Source: Lysinibacillus sp. ZYM-1 (GTDB lineage: Bacteria > Bacillota > Bacilli > Bacillales_A > Planococcaceae). Taken from it: a stretch of 54,946 nt of DNA. The notes under the pieces are model-generated. The model was not told the origin of the DNA and did no database searches. It was given only the letters and a program-made list of their open reading frames with translations. The number at the start of each line of letters is the position of its first letter. The stretch's first letter is position 1. A program made the position numbers and the translations under genes. Shown here one piece after another: positions 9,164 to 21,549 of the stretch. The stretch is from assembly GCF_001308875.1 (NCBI RefSeq), contig NZ_KQ465132.1, forward strand, positions 1-54,946, written 5' to 3'.

Positions 9164-9192
9164 TTGAAACGAATTTCGGACTTCGATAGAAT
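9164..9192 (+). promoter_or_regulatory. metG sigma-A promoter
   Basis: TTGAAA, 17 bases, TAGAAT. It sits about 35 bases before the metG start. The rest of the 349-base abrB-metG gap is AT-rich; I see no gene or T-box leader in it. Confidence 0.75.
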
Positions 9193-9208
9193 AGAAAGTA
9201 TATTGTAA

Positions 9209-11203
<1,995 letters not shown>

Positions 11204-11216
11204 CACACGAAGAATG

Positions 11217-11250
11217 GCCTGCTGAATAGAAATTATTCAGCAGGCTTTTC
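11217..11250 (+). terminator. metG terminator
   Basis: GCCTGCTGAAT and ATTCAGCAGGC form a perfect 11-bp stem with a 7-base loop, followed by TTTTC. Confidence 0.9.
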
Positions 11251-11456
11251 AAATCTGACATGGAAATTGGTTTGATTATTATTTTGAAATAATTTATTCG
11301 CTGTAAAAATAATGGATTTTTAGTTATATAGAACTACATTAAGCTTTGTCGATTAAGTGGAATGTCACAATACAGAATAGTTTGTAACAAATTTGTAATG
11401 CTTACGAAAAATATGAAATAATAAATTTTAATAAAATCTATGTTAGGAGAATGAAA

Positions 11457-12227
11457 ATGTTTATTGATACACATGTACATTTAAACGCAGATCAATACGA
11501 GGAAGACCTTCAAGAGGTAATCAATAGAGCACTAGAAGCTAAGGTAGAAAAAATGGTGGTCATAGGTTTTGATCGTAAAACCATTGAAAGAACTATGCAG
11601 CTGATAGAGCAATACGATTTTGTTTACGGTGTTATTGGTTGGCATCCCGTAGACGCAATTGATTGCACTCAGGAAGATTTAGAATGGATTGAAGAATTAG
11701 CATCACATCCAAAAATAGTTGGCATTGGTGAAACCGGTTTGGACTATTATTGGGATAAATCCCCAAGAGATGTTCAACAAGCACTTTTTCGCAAGCAAAT
11801 TCAATTAGCGCAAAAGCTAGCTTTACCGATCATTATTCATAACAGGGATGCAACAGGAGATGTTGTAAAAATTTTACGTGAGGAAAATGCAGCATCTGTA
11901 GGAGGTGTTATGCACTGCTTTAGCGGTAGTGTAGAAACAGCACGTGAATGTATTGCTATGAATTTTATGATTAGTCTTGGTGGGCCAGTGACGTTCAAAA
12001 ATGCACGTCTGCCAAAAGAAGTGGCTACTGAAATCTCTCTAGAGCACTTGATGATAGAAACAGATGCCCCTTATTTAGCGCCACATCCTCATCGTGGAAA
12101 GCGCAATGAACCAGCTTTTGTGCCATTAGTTGCGGAAGAAATTGCGCGTTTGAAAGGGTTGAAAATCGAGGAAATTGCACAAGCAACTACCGACAATGCG
12201 AAAAAATTTTTTGGGATTGACAGCTAA
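11457..12227 (+). CDS. tatD: TatD family metal-dependent hydrolase
   Basis: TIM-barrel metallo-hydrolase of the TatD family, members of which are 3'-5' DNA exonucleases or D-aminoacyl-tRNA deacylases (YabD in B. subtilis). Seen: metal site motif DTHVHLN at the N-terminus, GETGLDYY, IIIHNRDA, MHCFSGS and the terminal ETDAPYLAPHPHRGKRNEP. The frame allows ATG 11451, but TTAGGAG would then be almost adjacent; ATG 11457 has 7-base spacing and gives MFIDTHVHLN, so I chose it (256 residues). Confidence 0.93.
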   Translation: MFIDTHVHLNADQYEEDLQEVINRALEAKVEKMVVIGFDRKTIERTMQLIEQYDFVYGVIGWHPVDAIDCTQEDLEWIEELASHPKIVGIGETGLDYYWDKSPRDVQQALFRKQIQLAQKLALPIIIHNRDATGDVVKILREENAASVGGVMHCFSGSVETARECIAMNFMISLGGPVTFKNARLPKEVATEISLEHLMIETDAPYLAPHPHRGKRNEPAFVPLVAEEIARLKGLKIEEIAQATTDNAKKFFGIDS

Positions 12228-12304
12228 CTAGCTAAGGTGCCTCCAATACTGGGTTTATGGTTGGCAAAAACGAAGAAGTCAATTTTCTGAGAAATACTTT
12301 CGGG

Positions 12305-12333
12305 TTGACAGTGCCAAAACTAGTCCGTATAAT
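12305..12333 (+). promoter_or_regulatory. perfect consensus promoter for yabE
   Basis: TTGACA, exactly 17 bases, TATAAT: both hexamers perfect. Transcription should start near 12340, only about 23 bases before the yabE ATG and just ahead of AAGGAGG. Confidence 0.92.
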
Positions 12334-12362
12334 CCAACCTTGTATTAAGGAGGCGTTTTTTC

Positions 12363-13574
12363 ATGTCAAATAATTCCATGAAAAACTTGTTCTTAGGATC
12401 ATTGAGGAGTAAGCAAACAGTGATAAGAATTATTTCACTTGTCCTGTTTGTATCTGTAATCTCTTTCGTGCTTTATCAAGGTACGAAAAAGGCCGTTAAG
12501 CTTGAAGCAAATGGAGAAACAATCGAAGTATCCACACATGCCAAAACTGTAGAACAATTATTACAAGATCAAAATATAGATGTAGCAGCGCATGACAAAA
12601 TCTCACCCTCTCTGAGCACCAAAATTGTTAATGGATTAGCAATTCAATGGGAACAGGCAAAAGAAGTAACAATTTCAGTTGATGGAAATCAGTCAAAAGT
12701 ATGGACAACTGAAACACTAGTGAAAGACATTTTGAAGGAAGCAAATATTGAAGTATCTGAACACGACTCTTTAGCACAAGGTCTAGATACTGAACTAGGT
12801 GCAGAAAACAAAATCGATATTCAAAAAGCGTTTCAATTAGCGCTTGTCGATGGCGTAAACAAAAGACAAGTATGGTCCACTTCGACTACGGTCGCTAACT
12901 TTTTAAAACAACAAGGAATTCAATTAAATGAATTCGATCGTGTCGAAAATAACCTGGAGGACGTTATTACTCCGGCGAGTAAAATCACAGTAGTTCGCGT
13001 AGAAAAGGTTATCGATGTAGTGGAAGACTCTTTAGATTTCGCAGTTGAAAAGAAGCAGGATGCTTCATTGCAAAAAGGGAAAGAAAAGGTTGTGGCAGCA
13101 GGCGAGAAGGGCTCAGTTTCTCGTAAGTATGAGGTTGTCAAAGAAAATGGTAAGGTTGTAGCAAAAAATCTACAGTCTGAGGCAGTTTTAAAAGAACCTA
13201 AAAAACAAGTCGTTGCAGTTGGAACTAAAACTATAGTTGCAAGCACAGCAACTGTATCGCGAGGTTCAGCAGAGCCAGCTAGCGGTAAAGAGTTCTATGT
13301 AACGGCAACAGCTTATACAGCATATTGCAATGGATGTTCAGGTACATCAGCAACTGGTATAAACCTACGTTCAAATTCTGGGTTGAAGGTGATCGCGGTT
13401 GACCCTTCTGTTATTAAGCTGGGATCAAAAGTTTGGGTTGAAGGGTATGGTACAGCTATTGCTGGAGATACTGGCGGCTCAATTAAGGGTAATAAGATCG
13501 ACATACTTGTACAAACAGATGCCCAAGCACGTAACTGGGGACGTAAGAAAGTGCGTATTAAAGTATTAAATTAA
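12363..13574 (+). CDS. yabE: YabE, G5 and 3D domain cell-wall protein
   Basis: Putative peptidoglycan-acting or resuscitation-promoting-factor-like secreted protein. Seen: short cytoplasmic N-terminus, a hydrophobic signal/anchor (about residues 21-39), three ubiquitin-like DUF348 repeats (from about 45, 105 and 160), a G5 domain (about 215-290), and a C-terminal 3D domain (about 315-403) with its three aspartates in IAVDPS, AGDTGG and NKIDI, the site seen in lytic-transglycosylase-like folds. 403 residues. AAGGAGG is 9 bases before ATG. It has a perfect consensus promoter and its own terminator, so it is monocistronic. Confidence 0.92.
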   Translation: MSNNSMKNLFLGSLRSKQTVIRIISLVLFVSVISFVLYQGTKKAVKLEANGETIEVSTHAKTVEQLLQDQNIDVAAHDKISPSLSTKIVNGLAIQWEQAKEVTISVDGNQSKVWTTETLVKDILKEANIEVSEHDSLAQGLDTELGAENKIDIQKAFQLALVDGVNKRQVWSTSTTVANFLKQQGIQLNEFDRVENNLEDVITPASKITVVRVEKVIDVVEDSLDFAVEKKQDASLQKGKEKVVAAGEKGSVSRKYEVVKENGKVVAKNLQSEAVLKEPKKQVVAVGTKTIVASTATVSRGSAEPASGKEFYVTATAYTAYCNGCSGTSATGINLRSNSGLKVIAVDPSVIKLGSKVWVEGYGTAIAGDTGGSIKGNKIDILVQTDAQARNWGRKKVRIKVLN

Positions 13575-13614
13575 AAAAAATGTAAAATTAATCAAAATGC
13601 TTTTTCACTAATAG

Positions 13615-13649
13615 AGCTTTCCTGTTTTGACTGGCGGGAAAGCTTTTTT
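13615..13649 (+). terminator. yabE terminator
   Basis: AGCTTTCC and GGAAAGCT pair perfectly around 14 bases and are followed by TTTTTT. Confidence 0.88.
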
Positions 13650-13789
13650 GTTTTTCCTTTACAAATATTATTTACTCCGGGGACGAGTGATAGTGTAATT
13701 ATAACTACGTGGAAGCTTTGTATTTCTGTACAAACGGTATCTTGCAGTTGTAAAATGGTCAGAAGATAAGGTAGAAAAGAGGAGCCTTT

Positions 13790-15230
<1,441 letters not shown>

Positions 15231-15291
15231 AAATTTTTGTTAACATTTTTTCTTGGATGTAAAAAAATATATGTTTTTTATAAAAAATGAG

Positions 15292-15361
15292 TTGACAAAA
15301 TTTATATTGTGCTGATAAAATATTATATTTTGTTGACATTTTTGGGCGATTCGCTTATAAT
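15292..15361 (+). promoter_or_regulatory. tandem veg promoters
   Basis: Upstream promoter: TTGACA (15292), 18 bases, TAAAAT (15316). Downstream promoter: TTGACA (15333), exactly 17 bases, TATAAT (15356-15361), perfect in both hexamers, in a very AT-rich setting that could act as an UP element. Strong expression is expected, as known for B. subtilis veg. Confidence 0.92.
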
Positions 15362-15386
15362 AATTATTAGTGAGGTGTAAGCGAAA

Positions 15387-15647
15387 ATGCCAAAAACTTT
15401 AGCGGACATTAAAAAGTCGTTGGATTGTCATTTGGGTAAACGTTTGCAATTAAAAGCAAACGGTGGTCGCAAGAAAACGGTTGAGTGTGCAGGGATATTA
15501 CGTGAGACATATCGCGCCATCTTTGTAGTTGAACTCGATCAAGAAGACAATACGTGTAAGCGCGTATCGTATAGTTACACAGATATTTTAACTGAAGCAG
15601 TAGAGATTACATTTTTAGACGAAGCAAAGGCTGCTGTCGCAAAATAG
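15387..15647 (+). CDS. veg: Veg protein
   Basis: Small 86-residue protein, highly expressed in vegetative B. subtilis and reported to influence biofilm gene expression and spore outgrowth; molecular activity not established. Seen: [20 protein letters not shown], the KANGGRKKT core and the [17 protein letters not shown]-terminal region typical of the family; the fold is probably an SH3-like barrel. The ATG has GTGAGGTG upstream. Flanked by strong promoters and a terminator. Confidence 0.94.
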   Translation: MPKTLADIKKSLDCHLGKRLQLKANGGRKKTVECAGILRETYRAIFVVELDQEDNTCKRVSYSYTDILTEAVEITFLDEAKAAVAK

Positions 15648-15674
15648 TTTCTAGTACTTATTTCTATATTTTTG

Positions 15675-15712
15675 AAACACTCATGTAAGTTAAAAACTAC
15701 ATGAGTGTTTTG
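15675..15712 (+). terminator. veg terminator
   Basis: AAACACTCATGTA and TACATGAGTGTTT form a perfect 13-bp stem with a 10-base loop, followed by TTTTGCATTTTC. The 3' arm overlaps the -35 of the sspF promoter. Confidence 0.9.
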
Positions 15713-15731
15713 CATTTTCACGGGCATACTA
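15702..15731 (+). promoter_or_regulatory. sigma-G promoter for sspF
   Basis: CATACTA at 15725-15731 is an exact sigma-G -10; TGAGTG at 15702-15707, 17 bases upstream, partly matches the -35 consensus. It lies about 30 bases before the sspF start. Forespore expression fits the product. Confidence 0.7.
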
Positions 15732-15761
15732 ATGTGGTCAGTTGTTAAAGGAGGAGTTTAC

Positions 15762-15941
15762 ATGCCTAGAAAAGGTATCATGTCACCTCGATTAAAAGAA
15801 GAGATCGCGAAAGAGCTTGGATTTTATGATGTTGTGCAAAAGGAAGGCTGGGGCGGCATAAAAGCTCGAGATGCTGGTAATATGGTCAAACGTGCCATTG
15901 AAATGGCTGAACGAGCAAGTAGTGAGCAAGAGCGTAAGTAG
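15762..15941 (+). CDS. sspF: small acid-soluble spore protein, SspF type
   Basis: Minor SASP of the alpha/beta type related to B. subtilis SspF, a DNA-binding protein made in the forespore. Seen: [32 protein letters not shown], the latter the conserved DNA-contact helix. 59 residues. The longer frame from 15705 is rejected: ATG 15762 has AAAGGAGGAG at good spacing and gives the family start, MPRKGIMSP. The likely promoter is sigma-G. Confidence 0.92.
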   Translation: MPRKGIMSPRLKEEIAKELGFYDVVQKEGWGGIKARDAGNMVKRAIEMAERASSEQERK

Positions 15942-15979
15942 GCTATTTCTAATAAAATAGACAACTTATTAAGTTTCAT

Positions 15980-16005
15980 TCAGTAAGGATGAAAATCCTT
16001 ACTGA
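15980..16005 (+). other. perfect hairpin with GAAA loop after sspF
   Basis: TCAGTAAGGAT, loop GAAA, ATCCTTACTGA: an 11-bp perfect stem with a GNRA tetraloop. No T run follows, so it may stabilise the sspF mRNA 3' end ahead of the terminator at 16031. Confidence 0.6.
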
Positions 16006-16030
16006 CACAACAAATACAGCTGACGAGGGA

Positions 16031-16068
16031 GAACCGTTACTCAGAACAGAGTATACGGTTCTTTTTTT
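16031..16068 (+). terminator. terminator between sspF and ispE
   Basis: GAACCGTTACTC pairs with GAGTATACGGTTC (one bulge), followed by TTTTTTT. Confidence 0.9.
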
Positions 16069-16161
16069 CCATTTTCGTAATCCCAATATGGTAAAATAAA
16101 ATGAATAATCTTGCGCGAAAATGGAACTGTTTATACGTGTAGCTATAAGGGAGGAAGAAAG

Positions 16162-17028
16162 ATGCTTTATGTAAAGGCGCCTGCAAAAATCAATTTAACA
16201 TTAGATGTACTTTATAAAAGACCAGATAATTTTCACGAAGTAGAGATGGTTATGACAACAGTGGATTTAGCTGATCGTATCAGTCTTGAATCTCGAGAAG
16301 ACGGTGTTATTCAAATATTTTCAACTGATAATTTTGTACCGAATGATCATCGTAACTTTGCTTATCAGGCAGCGCGTCTCATTAAAGATACATACGGCAT
16401 TAGACAAGGTGTATCCATTACTATTGAAAAAGAAATCCCTATTGCTGCAGGGCTAGCTGGTGGCAGTAGCGATGCAGCTGCTACATTAAAGGGTCTTAAT
16501 GAACTTTGGAATTTAGGGTTATCCATAGATGAATTGGCTGAACTTGGTGCTAAAATCGGATCAGATGTATCGTTTTGTGTCTATGGTGGCACTGCCCTTG
16601 CCACAGGGCGTGGAGAAATAATAAAGGAAATTCCTGCCCCGCCAAACTGCTGGGTTGTTTTAGCAAAGCCTAAAATCGGTGTATCTACAGCTGAAGTGTA
16701 TGGAGGTCTTAAAGTTGAAGGTCTGCAACATCCAAATACAAAGCAAATGATACAGGCTATTGAAACAAAGGATTATGAGTTGTTATGTTCTTCATTAGGA
16801 AATGTTTTGGAAACTGTAACATTTAAGCTACATCCAGAAGTAGTCATGTTAAAGGAACAAATGAAGCGCTTTGGAGCAGACGCAACATTAATGAGCGGGA
16901 GCGGTCCGACTGTATTTGGGCTAGTGGATAGTGAAGCTCGTGTCAGTCGCATTTATAATGGATTACGTGGATTTTGTGAGGAAGTTTATGCAGTAAGAAT
17001 ATTAGGTGAGCGAAATACGCTTGCTTAG
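16162..17028 (+). CDS. ispE: 4-diphosphocytidyl-2-C-methyl-D-erythritol kinase
   Basis: GHMP kinase of the MEP isoprenoid pathway, phosphorylating CDP-ME at the 2-hydroxyl. Seen: [19 protein letters not shown] with the substrate-binding lysine and histidine, the ATP loop [18 protein letters not shown] near residues 93-110, and the third GHMP motif [10 protein letters not shown]. 288 residues. ATG 16162 follows GGGAGGAAG and gives [12 protein letters not shown]; the 17-codon extension from 16111 is unlikely. purR follows after a 56-base gap. Confidence 0.96.
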   Translation: MLYVKAPAKINLTLDVLYKRPDNFHEVEMVMTTVDLADRISLESREDGVIQIFSTDNFVPNDHRNFAYQAARLIKDTYGIRQGVSITIEKEIPIAAGLAGGSSDAAATLKGLNELWNLGLSIDELAELGAKIGSDVSFCVYGGTALATGRGEIIKEIPAPPNCWVVLAKPKIGVSTAEVYGGLKVEGLQHPNTKQMIQAIETKDYELLCSSLGNVLETVTFKLHPEVVMLKEQMKRFGADATLMSGSGPTVFGLVDSEARVSRIYNGLRGFCEEVYAVRILGERNTLA

Positions 17029-17084
17029 AAACGCAAATTTGTGTTAATTTTACCTATAAATATTCGTGTTTAGGAGAGGGTCGC

Positions 17085-17918
17085 ATGAAATGGAAACGCA
17101 GTGAACGACTAGTTGATATGACGTACTATTTACTAGAACATCCACATCAGCTGATCCCGCTAACTTATTTTTCAGAACTATATCAATCTGCGAAGTCATC
17201 CATTAGTGAGGATTTAACGATTGTAAAAGAAACTTTCGAAGAAAAAGGAATCGGGTTATTGATGACAGTGCCGGGCGCTGCAGGAGGAGTAAAATATATT
17301 CCTAAAATGTCCGAGGCAGAAGTACGTTTAGTTATTCAGGATTTAAAAGCAGAGCTAGAGCATTCAGATCGCTTATTGCCGGGCGGTTACTTATTTATGA
17401 CAGATTTACTGGGGAACCCAAATTTAATTAATCGGGTAGGAAAGGTTTTTGCTTCTGCTTTTGCAGATCAACAGATCGATGTCATTATGACGGTGGCTAC
17501 AAAGGGGATATCTATTGCACACGCCATTGCAAGACATCTAAATGTTCCAGTAGTTGTTGTAAGAAGAGATAGTAAAGTAACAGAAGGTTCTACAGTTAGC
17601 ATTAACTATGTGTCTGGTTCTTCCAGAAGAATTCAGACAATGGTATTATCAAAAAGAAGCATGAAAAGTGGACAACGTGTCTTAATCACCGATGATTTTA
17701 TGAAAGTCGGTGGTACCATGAATGGTATGAAAAATCTATTAGAAGAGTTTGATTGTCAATTAGCAGGCATTGCAGTGCTAGTTGAGGCTGAACATGCAGA
17801 CGAAACTTTAGTAGATGATTACTATTCACTTGTAAAGCTTCATGAAGTCAATGAAAAAGATCGAACAATTGCATTAAGTGAAGGTAACTATTTTTCAAAA
17901 AGGGGACATGACAAATGA
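17085..17918 (+). CDS. purR: purine operon repressor PurR
   Basis: Repressor of purine synthesis genes that senses PRPP. Seen: N-terminal winged helix (about residues 1-74, [19 protein letters not shown]), then a phosphoribosyltransferase-like domain with the PRPP loop [17 protein letters not shown] near residues 203-219. 277 residues. ATG follows AGGAGAGGG. It overlaps ridA by 4 bases (ATGA), so the two are translated as a pair, as in B. subtilis. Confidence 0.96.
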   Translation: MKWKRSERLVDMTYYLLEHPHQLIPLTYFSELYQSAKSSISEDLTIVKETFEEKGIGLLMTVPGAAGGVKYIPKMSEAEVRLVIQDLKAELEHSDRLLPGGYLFMTDLLGNPNLINRVGKVFASAFADQQIDVIMTVATKGISIAHAIARHLNVPVVVVRRDSKVTEGSTVSINYVSGSSRRIQTMVLSKRSMKSGQRVLITDDFMKVGGTMNGMKNLLEEFDCQLAGIAVLVEAEHADETLVDDYYSLVKLHEVNEKDRTIALSEGNYFSKRGHDK

Positions 17919-18289
17919 AAGTAGTAGCAACAACAAATGCACCAGCAGCAATCGGACCATATTCACAGGGGATTATTGTGAACGGTATGTTTTATAGTTC
18001 TGGACAAATTCCATTAACAGCTGCAGGTGAATTAGTGGAAGGCGATATTACTGTACAAACAAATCAGGTATTCGCAAATTTAAAAGCTGTATTAGAGGCA
18101 GCGGGGACATCATTAGAAAATGTTGTAAAGACTACAGTATTTATGAAGGACATGAACGACTTTGTGGCAATGAATGATGTATATGCAAGTCACTTTGGCG
18201 AGCATAAGCCAGCTCGTTCAGCTGTAGAAGTAGCACGTCTTCCAAAGGATGTAAAAGTAGAAATCGAAGTTATCGCTATTGTTAAATAA
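17915..18289 (+). CDS. ridA: reactive imine/enamine deaminase RidA
   Basis: Hydrolyses reactive 2-aminoacrylate and related imines released by PLP enzymes (YjgF/YER057c/UK114 family, YabJ in B. subtilis). Seen: [20 protein letters not shown], the key arginine in [13 protein letters not shown] (near residue 105) and a C-terminal [10 protein letters not shown] strand. 124 residues, trimer by family. Coupled to purR by ATGA overlap. Confidence 0.96.
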   Translation: MKVVATTNAPAAIGPYSQGIIVNGMFYSSGQIPLTAAGELVEGDITVQTNQVFANLKAVLEAAGTSLENVVKTTVFMKDMNDFVAMNDVYASHFGEHKPARSAVEVARLPKDVKVEIEVIAIVK

Positions 18290-18301
18290 AATAAATTGGA
18301 A

Positions 18302-18347
18302 AGGCCTACTAACAGGAGCGTTTGTTCTGTTTAGTGGGCTTTTTTTT
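18302..18347 (+). terminator. purR-ridA terminator
   Basis: GCCTACTAACAG pairs with CTGTTTAGTGGGC with one bulge and one G-T, followed by TTTTTTTT. Confidence 0.85.
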
Positions 18348-18440
18348 ACGTTGACAAAGAATTGTCAAAATTTCCGTATATAAGAAAAAATATTATTCTA
18401 ATAAGTATTCAAATTTTTTAGAAAATTTGATAGACTATAA

Positions 18441-18469
18441 AAAGGAAAATATTCGGTAATCGAGAATAT
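18441..18469 (+). promoter_or_regulatory. sigma-H promoter for spoVG
   Basis: AAAGGAAAA (-35, full match to RNAGGAWWW), 11 bases, CGAGAATAT (-10, 8 of 9 to RNNGAATWW). An AT-rich tract lies upstream. The B. subtilis spoVG promoter is the classic sigma-H promoter repressed by AbrB. Confidence 0.82.
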
Positions 18470-18510
18470 ACTATTTTTATTTCGGCATCCAAGAGAGAGG
18501 TGGTGAGAAA

Positions 18511-18813
18511 ATGGAAGTTACTGATGTGAGATTACGTCGGGTACAGACGGATGGTCGCATGCGTGCGATTGCTTCCATTACACTTGACAATGAGTTCGTA
18601 GTTCACGATATTCGTGTAATTGATGGAAATACTGGGTTGTTTGTAGCAATGCCAAGTAAACGAACGCCAGATGGAGAGTTTAGAGATATCGCACATCCAA
18701 TTAATTCTGACACTCGTAATAAAATTCAGGAGATTATCTTAAACGAGTATCATAACTCTAGTGAATTAGAGGTAGCGGGTAAGGAAGAAGAATTAGAGGG
18801 AATTGGTGTGTAA
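18511..18813 (+). CDS. spoVG: SpoVG regulator
   Basis: Conserved nucleic-acid-binding regulator that acts in asymmetric septation and spore cortex formation in B. subtilis and as a global regulator in other Firmicutes. Seen: [39 protein letters not shown] and a C-terminal basic/acidic helix. 100 residues. GAGAGGTGGTGAG precedes the ATG. Monocistronic between the sigma-H promoter and a terminator. Confidence 0.97.
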   Translation: MEVTDVRLRRVQTDGRMRAIASITLDNEFVVHDIRVIDGNTGLFVAMPSKRTPDGEFRDIAHPINSDTRNKIQEIILNEYHNSSELEVAGKEEELEGIGV

Positions 18814-18883
18814 TTTAAAGGTAATAACTAACTATTCAAGAAGTTGTTACAATCTAAAATGCTTTTAATGGTAAAAGATTTTA

Positions 18884-18915
18884 AGAACTCTTCAAATTTG
18901 AAGAGTTCTTTTTAT
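18884..18915 (+). terminator. spoVG terminator
   Basis: AGAACTCTTC and GAAGAGTTCT pair perfectly around AAATTT and are followed by TTTTATTTT. Confidence 0.92.
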
Positions 18916-19019
18916 TTTGATAAAAAGAGAAAAACAGCAGTTTCAGGATATACTTCATGCCATTCGAGCATAAGGTGCAGTGGATTTTGGAATTCATCTT
19001 TTTGTCAACTCTACATGCC

Positions 19020-19048
19020 TTGAAAATAGATGAATTTTGCTATATAGT
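19020..19048 (+). promoter_or_regulatory. glmU promoter
   Basis: TTGAAA, 17 bases, TATAGT, about 35 bases before the glmU start. Confidence 0.6.
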
Positions 19049-19083
19049 CATAAGAGAAAATGAGCGTATTGGAGGACTTACAG

Positions 19084-20454
19084 ATGAGCAATATTTTTGC
19101 TGTCATTTTGGCTGCAGGTCAAGGTACACGTATGAAGTCCAAATTATATAAAGTGCTCCATCCAGTATGTGGGAAACCTATGGTACAACATGTGGTGGAT
19201 CATATTCAAACGTTAGATGTGAATCGCATTGTAACGGTTGTTGGACATGGTGCAGAAAAAGTGCAACAACAGCTTGGAGATAAAAGTGAGTATGTTCTAC
19301 AAGCTGAACAGTTAGGGACAGCACATGCTGTTCAACAAGCTGAGGGAATTTTAGGTAATGAAGAAGGCACAACAATAGTTGTGTGTGGAGATACACCACT
19401 AATTCGTCCTGAAACTATGCAGGCTCTATTCGAACATCACCAAGCAAAGAATGCTAAAGCAACAATTTTAACTGCGATTGCGGAAAATCCAACTGGCTAT
19501 GGTCGTATTTTACGTGGCGAGAACGGGCAAGTAGAGCAAATTGTAGAACAAAAGGATGCTTCAGTAGAACAGCAATTAGTAAAAGAAATAAACACGGGCA
19601 CATATTGCTTTGATAACAAGTTGTTATTCGAAACATTGAAATTAGTGAAGAATGACAATGCCCAAGGTGAATACTATTTACCGGATGTTATTGAAATTCT
19701 ACAAAAACAAGGCGATATCGTAGAAGCGTATGTTACAGATGATTTTGAAGAGACGCTAGGTGTCAATGACCGTGTTGCTTTGGCACAGGCAGAGGCATTA
19801 ATGCGTGCTAGAATTAATGAAAAACATATGCGTAATGGTGTGACAATTATCCACCCTGAAACGACATATATTAGCGCAGACGCTGTAATTGGAAGTGATA
19901 CTGTCATTCAACCAGGTTGTATGATAGAAGGAGCCACTGTGATCGGAGAAGATTGCAATATTGGCCCAAATGCTCAAATTGCCGATAGCCGTATTGGCGA
20001 TCGTACAACTGTGCATTCTTCCGTTGTACGTGAAAGCGCTATTGCGGAAGATACAGCAATTGGACCATTTGCTCATATTCGACCACTTTCAGACATTGGT
20101 AGTCATGTGAAAATTGGTAACTTTGTAGAAGTGAAGAAAAGCAAGCTAGGTAATGACACAAAAGTATCACATTTAAGCTATATTGGTGATGCCGAAATTG
20201 GCAGTAACGTCAACATTGGTTGCGGTTCCATTACAGTTAACTATGATGGGAAAAATAAGTTCAAAACAATTATTGAAGATGATGTATTTGTAGGATGTAA
20301 TACTAACTTAGTAGCGCCAGTGAAAGTTGGAAAAGGTTCATTTATTGCAGCAGGTTCTACAATTACAAAAGAAGTACCTGAAGATGCACTTGCAATTGCA
20401 CGTGCAAGACAAGAAAACAAACCTAATTATGTAAGCAAATTAAATTCAAAATAA
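19084..20454 (+). CDS. glmU: GlmU acetyltransferase/uridylyltransferase
   Basis: Bifunctional enzyme making UDP-N-acetylglucosamine for the cell wall: N-terminal uridylyltransferase (about residues 1-230) with [20 protein letters not shown], and a C-terminal left-handed beta-helix acetyltransferase (about 250-456) with hexapeptide repeats such as [20 protein letters not shown]. 456 residues. The frame extends to ATG 19060, but GGAGG lies inside that extension and 10 bases before ATG 19084, which gives [12 protein letters not shown]. prs follows after 24 bases. Confidence 0.97.
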   Translation: MSNIFAVILAAGQGTRMKSKLYKVLHPVCGKPMVQHVVDHIQTLDVNRIVTVVGHGAEKVQQQLGDKSEYVLQAEQLGTAHAVQQAEGILGNEEGTTIVVCGDTPLIRPETMQALFEHHQAKNAKATILTAIAENPTGYGRILRGENGQVEQIVEQKDASVEQQLVKEINTGTYCFDNKLLFETLKLVKNDNAQGEYYLPDVIEILQKQGDIVEAYVTDDFEETLGVNDRVALAQAEALMRARINEKHMRNGVTIIHPETTYISADAVIGSDTVIQPGCMIEGATVIGEDCNIGPNAQIADSRIGDRTTVHSSVVRESAIAEDTAIGPFAHIRPLSDIGSHVKIGNFVEVKKSKLGNDTKVSHLSYIGDAEIGSNVNIGCGSITVNYDGKNKFKTIIEDDVFVGCNTNLVAPVKVGKGSFIAAGSTITKEVPEDALAIARARQENKPNYVSKLNSK

Positions 20455-20478
20455 TTATCAACTAAACAGGAGGCCATC

Positions 20479-21438
20479 ATGCCGTATCATTATGCAAACT
20501 CACAATTAAAAATATTTTCACTTAATTCAAATAACCCACTAGCTCAAGAAATTGCGCAAGAAATGGGTGTTGAATTAGGGAAATCTTCTGTTAAGCACTT
20601 CAGCGATGGAGAGATTCAAATTAGCATTGAAGAAAGTATTCGTGGTTGTGATGTGTTTATCGTGCAGTCAACTTCTGCACCAGTAAACGAACATTTAATG
20701 GAGCTTTTAATTATGGTAGATGCAGTTAAACGTGCATCTGCTCGAACAGTAAACGTCGTAATGCCTTATTATGGTTATGCACGCCAGGATCGTAAAGCAA
20801 AAGCACGCGAGCCAATTACAGCTAAATTAGTGGCAAACTTACTTGAAACAGCTGGTGCAACACGTGTTATTGTCTTAGATTTACACGCACCTCAAATTCA
20901 AGGTTTCTTCGATATCTTAATCGACCACCTAATGGCAGTACCATTATTATCAGATTACTTCAAATCTAAGGGTATACCACAAGAGGAAATCGTTGTTGTT
21001 TCACCAGACCACGGTGGGGTAACACGTGCTCGTAAAATGGCTGAACGTTTAAAAGCACCAATTGCAATTATTGACAAGCGACGTCCAAAACCAAATGTAG
21101 CGGAAGTTATGAATATTGTTGGTAATGTTGATGGTAAAGTGGCAATCTTGATTGATGATATTATTGACACTGCAGGTACGATTACAATAGGCGCTGATGC
21201 ATTGCGTGCAGCGGGTGCAAAAGAAGTGTATGCTTGCTGTTCACACCCTGTATTGTCTGGTCCGGCGATCGATCGTATCGAAAACTCTGCTATTAAAGAA
21301 TTAGTAGTGACAAATACAATTCAACTTGCGGACGAGAAAAAATCACCGAAAATTACTGAGCTTTCTGTAGCTAAATTAATGGCGGATGCAATTTCTCGCG
21401 TTTATGAAAACAAATCAGTAAGTACTCTATTCGATTAA
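20479..21438 (+). CDS. prs: ribose-phosphate pyrophosphokinase
   Basis: Makes PRPP from ribose 5-phosphate and ATP for nucleotide, His and Trp synthesis, and the signal sensed by PurR upstream. Seen: flexible loop and PRPP-synthase signature [13 protein letters not shown], the [18 protein letters not shown] segment, and the ribose-phosphate loop [12 protein letters not shown] near residue 220. 319 residues, class I. ATG after AGGAGG. Co-transcribed with glmU, then a terminator. Confidence 0.98.
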   Translation: MPYHYANSQLKIFSLNSNNPLAQEIAQEMGVELGKSSVKHFSDGEIQISIEESIRGCDVFIVQSTSAPVNEHLMELLIMVDAVKRASARTVNVVMPYYGYARQDRKAKAREPITAKLVANLLETAGATRVIVLDLHAPQIQGFFDILIDHLMAVPLLSDYFKSKGIPQEEIVVVSPDHGGVTRARKMAERLKAPIAIIDKRRPKPNVAEVMNIVGNVDGKVAILIDDIIDTAGTITIGADALRAAGAKEVYACCSHPVLSGPAIDRIENSAIKELVVTNTIQLADEKKSPKITELSVAKLMADAISRVYENKSVSTLFD

Positions 21439-21455
21439 TTATAAATATGTTATAA

Positions 21456-21496
21456 AAAGGGCAAATCTATCCTTTTGGATGGATTTGTCCTTTTTT
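21456..21496 (+). terminator. glmU-prs terminator
   Basis: AAGGGCAAATC pairs with GATTTGTCCTT (one G-T) with inner ATCC/GGAT pairing, followed by TTTTT. Confidence 0.88.
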
Positions 21497-21549
21497 ATCT
21501 TTATTTAATCAATGGGAAGAGTATATTATGTGTGAATCTCCTAATAAAG

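Noticed and set aside
17029..17084. PurBox-like half site (ATTCGTG) before purR
   Set aside because: A single poor half site without a partner at 16-17 bases; not enough to call PurR autoregulation.
18957..19151. Open frame of 64 codons overlapping the glmU start
   Set aside because: No ribosome site, out of frame with glmU and lying over its promoter; composition does not look coding.
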